NCBI GenBank assembly: GCA_900551895.1
Contig: URXX01000008.1
Coordinates: forward strand, 18,944-82,943
DNA from: an uncultured Lachnospiraceae bacterium
GTDB taxonomy: Bacteria; Bacillota; Clostridia; Lachnospirales; Lachnospiraceae
DNA: 64,000 nucleotides
Direction: 5' to 3'
The notes beneath the pieces are model-generated. The model had not been told where the DNA came from, did not search any database, and saw nothing but the letters and a program-made list of their open reading frames with translations. This document shows positions 59,053 through 64,000 of this stretch, piece after piece (the stretch's first letter is position 1; each line of letters begins with the position of its first letter). A program made the position numbers and the translations under genes.

Positions 59053-59613
59053 ATGAAGAAAAACCGGAGAAAAATATTTTTCTGTTTCTGTTTAGCAGCA
59101 TTATTTCTTGTAGGATGTGGGAAGAAAGAATATGAGGCAAAAAATGTTATAGAAGAACAAGGAAATACATTTCAGATTGGGGATTTACAGTTGGAGGTTA
59201 AATCACAGGACAAAAGAGAAGAGATTAAGCCGAAAAAACCACAGGGATATTATAACCACTACAAAAAAGAAGAGGGTTATTACTATCATGTATTATACGG
59301 AACGCTGAAAAATACAGGAGATAAAAAAGTAAAGGTAAATCAGATAAAAGTGGAGGGTATCTCTCAGAAAGAACATTATCAGGGCAAACTCGTTCTTATT
59401 AATGAAATTCAAAGTTATTTTTGGGAAGAAATAGAACCGGGTGCAGAATTGGAGTTTTATGCTTTTTCCATTGTTGAGCAAAAAAGCAAAGCGCCGACAG
59501 AATATTGCTTTTATTTTGACGAGGACGGAAAAACAGACAAAGAGCAGAAGAGTTTTGATTATAAGATAAAATATACAATTCCTTTGGATTTGAAAATGAG
59601 CAAGGATAATTAA
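59053..59613 (+). CDS. Lipoprotein, DUF4352-like beta-sandwich
   Basis: 186 residues. Signal with KKNRRK, a hydrophobic core (IFFCFCLAALFL) and lipobox LVGC (Cys22). The mature protein is beta-rich with the pattern VLYGTLKNTGDKKVKVNQIKVE and LEFYAFSIVEQKS, as in DUF4352/telokin-like extracellular lipoproteins that often follow transport or immunity genes. Function unknown. It is followed after 17 nt by a thioredoxin-like lipoprotein, so the two may form one operon. Confidence 0.75.
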   Translation: MKKNRRKIFFCFCLAALFLVGCGKKEYEAKNVIEEQGNTFQIGDLQLEVKSQDKREEIKPKKPQGYYNHYKKEEGYYYHVLYGTLKNTGDKKVKVNQIKVEGISQKEHYQGKLVLINEIQSYFWEEIEPGAELEFYAFSIVEQKSKAPTEYCFYFDEDGKTDKEQKSFDYKIKYTIPLDLKMSKDN

Positions 59614-59630
59614 GGATAGGTGGAGAAAGG

Positions 59631-60086
59631 GTGCGAAAGAAATTACTTTTACTATGTACAGTTATTTTATGTATCATGGCGGTTGGTTGTGGGAAACTTT
59701 ATTATAGGGATACCAGTGCGGGGAAAATCATAGAAATATCTATGGAAGAACTGGAAACAATGATGTCAGAGAAAAAAACATTTACCCTAGTTGTTACCCG
59801 TGATTATTGTAAATACTGTGCGGAATTTTTTGAATTAATGAATAAATATCTCAAAAATCATCATGTGGAAATTTATAACGTTAATCTTGATGAGAATTTT
59901 GGTATGCAATCAGATAAAAATATAAAAAAGATAGAAAAAATGTTTCCGAATTTTGTGGGAACTCCGGGAATATTTTATATTAAAGACGGAAAATTAGTGA
60001 ATCAGTTAGATAATGAAACGCAAGATTTGACTGAAAAATTATTTGATGACTGGGTAAAAACATATAAGTTAGACGAGAAGAAATAA
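59631..60086 (+). CDS. Thioredoxin-like lipoprotein
   Basis: 151 residues, GTG start after aggtggag. Lipobox AVGC with Cys20 after a hydrophobic signal. Thioredoxin fold: LVVTRDYCKYCAEFF with the CxxC pair (YCKYC), a strand VEIYNVNLDE, and the cis-Pro loop GTPGIFYIKDGKLV. An extracytoplasmic thiol-disulfide protein on the membrane, similar in layout to bacteriocin-transport accessory proteins. The partner lipoprotein precedes it. No bacteriocin gene adjoins. Confidence 0.8.
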   Translation: MRKKLLLLCTVILCIMAVGCGKLYYRDTSAGKIIEISMEELETMMSEKKTFTLVVTRDYCKYCAEFFELMNKYLKNHHVEIYNVNLDENFGMQSDKNIKKIEKMFPNFVGTPGIFYIKDGKLVNQLDNETQDLTEKLFDDWVKTYKLDEKK

Positions 60087-60120
60087 TCAATATATTTCTT
60101 TCATGAAATGGGGGAGTCTT

Positions 60121-60270
60121 TTGGAGAAGAAGAAAGAGAATGTTAGAAAACTTATATATTTTAATGAAGATACATGTGTATGCTGCGGAGAAGTTGTGCC
60201 TGAAGGTCAAATGATATGTGCAAAGTGTCAGCAAAAGTTAACTGCTGAGAAAAAAACAGACGGAGAATAA
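60121..60270 (+). CDS. Zinc-ribbon microprotein (49 aa)
   Basis: TTG start with a gggggag site 5 nt upstream encodes 49 residues with a four-Cys ribbon DTCVCCGEVVPEGQMICAKC (CxCCGx8CxxC type) between basic ends. Similar tiny zinc ribbons occur in phages, plasmids and accessory islands of clostridia. Function unknown. It sits immediately upstream of the tRNA-Tyr gene, a place that often hosts integrated DNA. Too small for most gene callers; no signal peptide. Confidence 0.6.
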   Translation: MEKKKENVRKLIYFNEDTCVCCGEVVPEGQMICAKCQQKLTAEKKTDGE

Positions 60271-60327
60271 AGTTTTTCTTGCCTTTTTTGTTGGAATATG
60301 GTATAAATAATTATTGTTGAGATATAT

Positions 60328-60409
60328 GGATGGATTCCCGAGTGGCCAAAGGGGGCAGACTGTAAATCTGTTGGCACCGCCTTCGAAGGTTCGAATCCTT
60401 CTCCATCCA
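60328..60409 (+). tRNA. tRNA-Tyr (GTA)
   Basis: Class II tRNA of 82 nt: acceptor GGATGGA/TCCATCC, D-arm, anticodon loop CTGTAAA with GTA at 60362-60364, a long variable arm and T-arm GGTTCGAATCC. CCA is not encoded. Confidence 0.95.
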
Positions 60410-60420
60410 CTCACTTATTC

Positions 60421-60477
60421 ATGGGTAGAGAAAGCGGTTTGCTAAAACCAAAACGGTTCGAAACTTTCTCAATCCAT
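60421..60477 (+). pseudogene. tRNA-like relic between tRNA-Tyr and tRNA-Leu
   Basis: Ends pair as ATGGGTAGAGAAAG with CTTTCTCAATCCAT (one mismatch). An internal arm GGTTTGCTAAAACC shows a Ser-like GCT anticodon loop and is followed by a T-loop-like GGTTCGAAAC, but there is no D-arm and only 57 nt, so it is a decayed or deleted tRNA-Ser(GCU)-like gene, or an unusual hairpin RNA. Confidence 0.5.
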
Positions 60478-60492
60478 TTATAATTCTAATAT

Positions 60493-60579
60493 GCCGCAGT
60501 GGCGGAACAGGCAGACGCACAGGACTTAAAATCCTGCGGGACTTATACTCCCGTACCGGTTCGATTCCGGTCTGCGGCA
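60493..60579 (+). tRNA. tRNA-Leu (TAA)
   Basis: Class II tRNA of 87 nt: acceptor GCCGCAG/CTGCGGC, anticodon loop CTTAAAA with TAA at 60537-60539, long variable arm GCGGGACTTATACTCCCGT, T-arm CCGGTTCGATTCCGG. CCA not encoded. Confidence 0.95.
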
Positions 60580-60594
60580 GTGAAAAAGGAGCGG

Positions 60595-60636
60595 GAGAGA
60601 AATCTTTGAGATACAGAGGTTTCTCTCTTTCTTTTT
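60595..60636 (+). terminator. Terminator after tRNA-Tyr/tRNA-Leu
   Basis: GAGAGAAATCT (60595-60605) pairs with AGGTTTCTCTC (60617-60627), then TTTCTTTTT. Confidence 0.8.
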
Positions 60637-60765
60637 GATAGATATGTAAAAGTGCATTTTTAGAAAAACACACTAGGAAATTGCAGAGAACTGCGGTATA
60701 ATGTACCGAGAATAGGAAGTAGTATAGATTGAAAAGTGAAAGAGAAGATAATTGAGGAGAAAGAG

Positions 60766-61929
60766 ATGAAAGAGATTAAAATCACAGATACAGTTAAATA
60801 CATTGGTGTAAATGATAAAACATTAGATTTATTTGAAAGTCAGTATGTGATTCCAAATGGAGTTTCCTACAACTCATATGTCATTCTTGATGAGAAAGTA
60901 ACTGTTATGGATACAGTAGATGCAAGGGCGACAGAAGAGTGGCTTGCTAACTTGGAAGAAGTTTTGGGCGGAAAATCAGTGGACTATTTGGTTGTATCTC
61001 ATATGGAACCGGATCATGCGGCAAATGTACAGAGATTGATTGAAAAGTATCCGAATATGCAGGTGATTGGAAATGCGAAAACATTTAATATGATTCCACA
61101 GTTTTTTAATGTGGACTTAGAAGAAAGAAAAGTTGTCGTAAGAGAGGGTGACACTTTAAATATAGGAAAACATACACTACAGTTTTTCATGGCTCCAATG
61201 GTACACTGGCCGGAAGTTATGGTTACTTATGAGCAGTCCGAGAAAATTCTCTTCTCAGCAGACGGATTTGGAAAATTTGGGGCGTTAGATGTGGAGGAAG
61301 AATGGACTTGCGAAGCAAGACGCTATTATTTTAATATTGTAGGAAAATATGGTGTACAAGTTCAAAATCTTTTGAAGAAAGCGGCAGCGTTGGATATCGA
61401 GATGATTTGTCCTCTTCACGGTCCGATATTAAAAGAAAATTTAGGATATTATATTGATAAATATAGTACATGGAGCAGTTATGAGCCGGAAGAAGAAGGT
61501 GTTTTAGTTGCCTACGCTTCTATTCATGGAAATACTGCAACGGCAGCAAAGAAAATGGCGGAAATCCTTAAAGAAAAAGGTGTGAAAAATGTGGAGACAG
61601 TGGACTTATCAAGAGATGATATGTCTGTGGCTCTTGCAGATGCTTTTAAATATGACAAACTGGTTGTGGCTTCGGCAACATATGACAATGGAATGTTTCC
61701 GTGTATGGAAGATTTCTTAGCACATTTGAGAGCGAAAAACTACCAAAAACGTAAAGTGGCACTTATGGAAAACGGTTCATGGGCGCCGACAGCGGCAAGA
61801 CAGATGAAAGCAGTCTTTGAAGGGTTGAAAAAAATAACAATCTGCGATACGGCAGTGACGATTAAATCCGTAATGAATGATAATACAGTGGAAGTTATGG
61901 AAAAAATGGCAGATGAATTAATGGCGTAA
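60766..61929 (+). CDS. FprA-type flavodiiron protein
   Basis: 387 residues from ATG 60766 (gaggag upstream). N-terminal metallo-beta-lactamase-like diiron domain: SHMEPDHAANVQ (H-x-E-x-D-H), MVHWPEVM, SADGFGKFG, CPLHGPIL. C-terminal flavodoxin domain binds FMN (ASIHGNTATAAKKMAEIL). Reduces O2 to water (or NO to N2O) and protects strict anaerobes. A TATAAT box at 60697-60702 next to a small GCAG/CTGC dyad may be its promoter. Cytoplasmic. Confidence 0.94.
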   Translation: MKEIKITDTVKYIGVNDKTLDLFESQYVIPNGVSYNSYVILDEKVTVMDTVDARATEEWLANLEEVLGGKSVDYLVVSHMEPDHAANVQRLIEKYPNMQVIGNAKTFNMIPQFFNVDLEERKVVVREGDTLNIGKHTLQFFMAPMVHWPEVMVTYEQSEKILFSADGFGKFGALDVEEEWTCEARRYYFNIVGKYGVQVQNLLKKAAALDIEMICPLHGPILKENLGYYIDKYSTWSSYEPEEEGVLVAYASIHGNTATAAKKMAEILKEKGVKNVETVDLSRDDMSVALADAFKYDKLVVASATYDNGMFPCMEDFLAHLRAKNYQKRKVALMENGSWAPTAARQMKAVFEGLKKITICDTAVTIKSVMNDNTVEVMEKMADELMA

Positions 61930-62007
61930 AGTGATAAGGGCGTGGTGTGCGAACCATGTCCTTTTGCTTTATGGGGGAGTGGAAAAAACAGTCAGGAGAG
62001 GATGTAT

Positions 62008-63048
62008 ATGACACAAAATAATAAGTTTCTAGAGAAGAACAAATTACAAATTAGAAATAGTACAGTTGATTTTCTTATTTTTACTAAGGATGCTCAAGAG
62101 GACGGTATAGAAGTTCGTGTTCAAAATGAAAATGTGTGGTTGACGCAAAAAGCGATCGGACGACTTTTTGATGTAGACAGAAGTGTAGTAACGAAACATT
62201 TAAAAAATATTTACAAAGAGGGGGAATTAGATGAAAATGCAACTTGTGCAAATTTTGCACAAGTTGCAGATAATGGAAAAACCTATCAATATAAGTTTTA
62301 TTCATTGCCAGTGATTATTGCTGTGGGGTATCGCATTAACTCAAACAGAGCGACTCAATTTAGGCAATGGGCAACAAAGGTGTTGGATGTATTTGCAAAA
62401 CAGGGGTATGTATTGGATAAGAATAGATTGATTAATGGCCAGATTTTTGATGAAGATTATTTTGAGCATTTGATTTCTGAAATACAGGAAATTAGAGCGA
62501 GTGAACGGCGGTTTTATCAAAAAATAACAGATATTTATGCAACGGCTGTGGACTATTCTGCTGATAGTAAAATAACAAGAGAGTTTTTTGCGACTGTACA
62601 AAATAAAATGCACTATGCAATTCACGGGAATACGGCAGCGGAAGTGATTGTAGAAAGAGCAAATCACGAAAAAGAACATATGGGGTTAACTTCGTGGCGA
62701 AACTCACCGAACGGGAAAATTGTAAAGGCTGATGTTTCTGTTGCGAAAAATTATCTTTCTAAAGATGAAATTCAGGAATTAAATGAGATTGTTACTATGT
62801 ATTTGGATTATGCTATACGACAAGCAAGACGGCATATTCCGATGACAATGGCTGACTGGGCATCTAAACTTGATGCGTTTCTCCGATTTAATGATGCTGA
62901 GGTTTTACAGGATAAGGGGAAAGTGACAGCGGCTATTGCAAAAACGTTTGCGGAAAGTGAATTTGAACAGTATAGAGTGATTCAAGATAAATTATATAAG
63001 AGTGATTTTGATCGTTTGATTGCAATGACAGGAATGGAAGAAATTTAG
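62008..63048 (+). CDS. RhuM family protein
   Basis: 346 residues from ATG 62008 (aggagagg upstream). Matches the RhuM family: VWLTQKAIGRLFDVDRSVVTKHLKNIYKEGELDENATCANFAQVADNGKTYQYKFYSLPVIIAVGYR, in which ANFAQVA is the hallmark, and a Fic/Doc-like C-terminal domain beginning about residue 150 with HGNTAAEVIVERA. Found in Salmonella islands and many mobile elements; biochemical role unclear. It lies between the flavodiiron gene and tRNA-Phe/Gly, a typical spot for accessory genes. Confidence 0.85.
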   Translation: MTQNNKFLEKNKLQIRNSTVDFLIFTKDAQEDGIEVRVQNENVWLTQKAIGRLFDVDRSVVTKHLKNIYKEGELDENATCANFAQVADNGKTYQYKFYSLPVIIAVGYRINSNRATQFRQWATKVLDVFAKQGYVLDKNRLINGQIFDEDYFEHLISEIQEIRASERRFYQKITDIYATAVDYSADSKITREFFATVQNKMHYAIHGNTAAEVIVERANHEKEHMGLTSWRNSPNGKIVKADVSVAKNYLSKDEIQELNEIVTMYLDYAIRQARRHIPMTMADWASKLDAFLRFNDAEVLQDKGKVTAAIAKTFAESEFEQYRVIQDKLYKSDFDRLIAMTGMEEI

Positions 63049-63118
63049 GGGAAATCTTAATATAGAGGGGAGGTGTTTGCAAGTTGATTTTTTCTATAAT
63101 AATTCTACAAAAAAGTTC

Positions 63119-63147
63119 TTGACAATATTTTGCATATCTGATATGAT
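63119..63147 (+). promoter_or_regulatory. Promoter of the tRNA-Phe/tRNA-Gly operon
   Basis: TTGACA (63119-63124), 17-nt spacer, TATGAT (63142-63147). Confidence 0.85.
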
Positions 63148-63184
63148 ATTAAACGTGTCAGAGATAAGTTATCAAATGGCATAA

Positions 63185-63257
<73 letters not shown>

Positions 63258-63278
63258 TAGTTGAATAAGATTTATTAT

Positions 63279-63349
63279 GCGGGTGTAGTTCAATGGTAGA
63301 ACACTAGCCTTCCAAGCTAGATACGTGGGTTCGATTCCCATCACCCGCT
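63279..63349 (+). tRNA. tRNA-Gly (TCC)
   Basis: 71 nt: acceptor GCGGGTG/CACCCGC, anticodon stem CTAGC/GCTAG with TCC at 63311-63313, T-arm GTGGGTTCGATTCCCAT. A T-run follows. Confidence 0.95.
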
Positions 63350-63447
63350 TTTTTGCTGCGTAAAAATAGAGGATGTGAATATATTGTTTTGGTGAGATGA
63401 TTCTAAAAGAAACATATAAAAATTTGAGAAATATTTTTAGTTAAAAT

Positions 63448-63480
63448 GGGCGTATCAATTTTGGTATGCCCTTAAATTTT
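63448..63480 (+). terminator. Terminator-like hairpin upstream of the small membrane protein array
   Basis: GGGCGTATC (63448-63456), AATTTT, GGTATGCCC (63463-63471), then TTAAATTTT. The surrounding 63350-63600 stretch shows no gene. Confidence 0.6.
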
Positions 63481-63601
63481 GTCTATTATTAGAAAAATTG
63501 AAACACTTCTTAAGGAAAAGATAAGCATTATTTTCTTGCAATTACTGGGTTGACCATATAAAATAAGCCTAACTTTATAAAACGGTAAAGTGAAAGTTGT
63601 T

Positions 63602-63647
63602 CCTTATTAAAGAAAGAGATTCATACAGAAGCGGGGTGGGTTGCTAT
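63602..63647 (+). repeat. Upstream repeat, copy 1
   Basis: 46 nt ending at the start codon, nearly identical (two mismatches) to 63912-63957; includes AAGAGATTCATACAGAAGCG and a GGGGTGG ribosome site. Confidence 0.9.
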
Positions 63648-63894
63648 GAAAAACAAAAAACAATATTTATCTCTAATAGTTAATCTGATAATTGTGATTA
63701 TTATTGGAACTATTTTAGTTTATCATTGGCTGCTGGAAAATGCTGTTTTTTTTATTATTTTTCTAGGAATGTTATTTGATTTGTTTTTTGAATGGAAAGA
63801 AAAAAAGACATTTTCAAGGTATCTTTCAATTTTTGTTACACTGCTTTGTTTCATTACTGTGTTAATGTTGATAATCAGGAATGTAAAATTGTAA
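63646..63894 (+). CDS. Small membrane protein, first of a tandem pair
   Basis: 82 residues: basic start (MKNKKQYL), two or three hydrophobic helices (~8-27, ~31-46, ~59-78) separated by short charged turns (EWKEKKTFSRY). No family recognised. Strong ribosome site ggggtgg. A paralogue with the same upstream block and similar first residues begins at 63956, so this is the first of a duplicated set of unknown size. Possibly immunity- or envelope-related (weak inference). Confidence 0.7.
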   Translation: MKNKKQYLSLIVNLIIVIIIGTILVYHWLLENAVFFIIFLGMLFDLFFEWKEKKTFSRYLSIFVTLLCFITVLMLIIRNVKL

Positions 63895-63911
63895 AGCGTA
63901 TCGATTTTGTC

Positions 63912-63957
63912 CCTTATTAAAGCAAGAGATTCATACAGAAGCGGGGTGGATTGCTAT
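63912..63957 (+). repeat. Upstream repeat, copy 2
   Basis: Second copy of the 46-nt block seen at 63602-63647, with the same offset to its start codon. Confidence 0.9.
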
Positions 63958-64000
63958 GGAAAAAACAAAACAATATTTACCTTACATTATTGATATTATA
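63956..64000 (+). CDS. Paralogue of the small membrane protein (5' part)
   Basis: ATG 63956 after the same ggggtgg site; the visible 15 residues (MEKTKQYLPYIIDII) align with the start of the 63646 gene (MKNKKQYLSLIVNLI). It runs off the window. Confidence 0.75.
   Translation, partial: MEKTKQYLPYIIDII

Noticed and set aside
60228..60673. Minus-strand frames over tRNA-Tyr and tRNA-Leu
   Set aside because: They are antisense to clear tRNA genes; such frames are a known artefact of tRNA sequences.

Overview
The window looks like chromosome from a low-GC, anaerobic, spore-forming member of the Clostridia, most likely a Lachnospiraceae-type organism (inference). Supporting evidence is the syntenic block hup-rqcP-yabP-yabQ-divIC-spoIIE-tilS-hpt-ftsH, a CotS-like coat kinase, SpoVG, a glgC-glgD pair, a flavodiiron protein, tRNA-sensing T-box leaders for metG and proS, and strong AGGAGG ribosome binding sites throughout.

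Layout. (1) 1-6.95 kb is the right end of a prophage: tail/baseplate and receptor-binding genes, two very small phage proteins, a membrane protein, a holin, a BRO-like 'moron' framed by two identical hairpins, and an amidase endolysin. (2) 7.1-17.6 kb is mostly minus-strand housekeeping (T-box-metG-tatD, an AIM24-like protein, rsmA, a lipase-like hydrolase, citrate synthase), interrupted by a small membrane protein/lipoprotein pair, a DUF885 protein and a strongly structured intergenic region that may encode a small RNA. (3) 17.7-25.5 kb holds a two-component system with a large multi-membrane kinase, a methyltransferase, a large surface protein, and queT behind a long leader ending in a preQ1-like aptamer. 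(4) 25.6-29.0 kb is an AT-rich island with a compact peptide-modification (RiPP) locus: XRE regulator, divergent promoter with overlapping dyads, a 44-residue Cys-rich precursor peptide too short for usual gene calling, and two radical SAM enzymes, ending in a stub reading frame. No exporter is present.

(5) 29.2-43.5 kb holds asnS, a VanRS-like two-component pair (without resistance genes), an SbcD-like nuclease with a short membrane-spanning SbcC-like ATPase, the minus-strand dnaD-dnaC-prs operon with a cluster of DnaA boxes behind its promoter, murC, glgC-glgD-spoVG and a pseudouridine synthase. (6) 43.5-56.8 kb holds T-box-proS, cca, the coat kinase, phosphoglucomutase and the sporulation/division/ftsH block; its SpoIIE has the phosphatase part but not the membrane half. 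(7) 56.8-64 kb holds a GH13 amylase, a truncated fragment, two small lipoproteins, a zinc-ribbon microprotein, tRNA-Tyr, a tRNA-like relic, tRNA-Leu, a flavodiiron protein, a RhuM-like protein, tRNA-Phe and tRNA-Gly, and the start of a tandem array of small membrane proteins sharing a conserved upstream block.

The most notable candidate system is the RiPP locus at 26.2-28.95 kb. Next are the structured RNA candidate at 13.35-13.55 kb, the DnaA-box cluster at the helicase-loader operon, and the hairpin-framed prophage moron. All family assignments are from recognised motifs and remembered family features; no database search was run.
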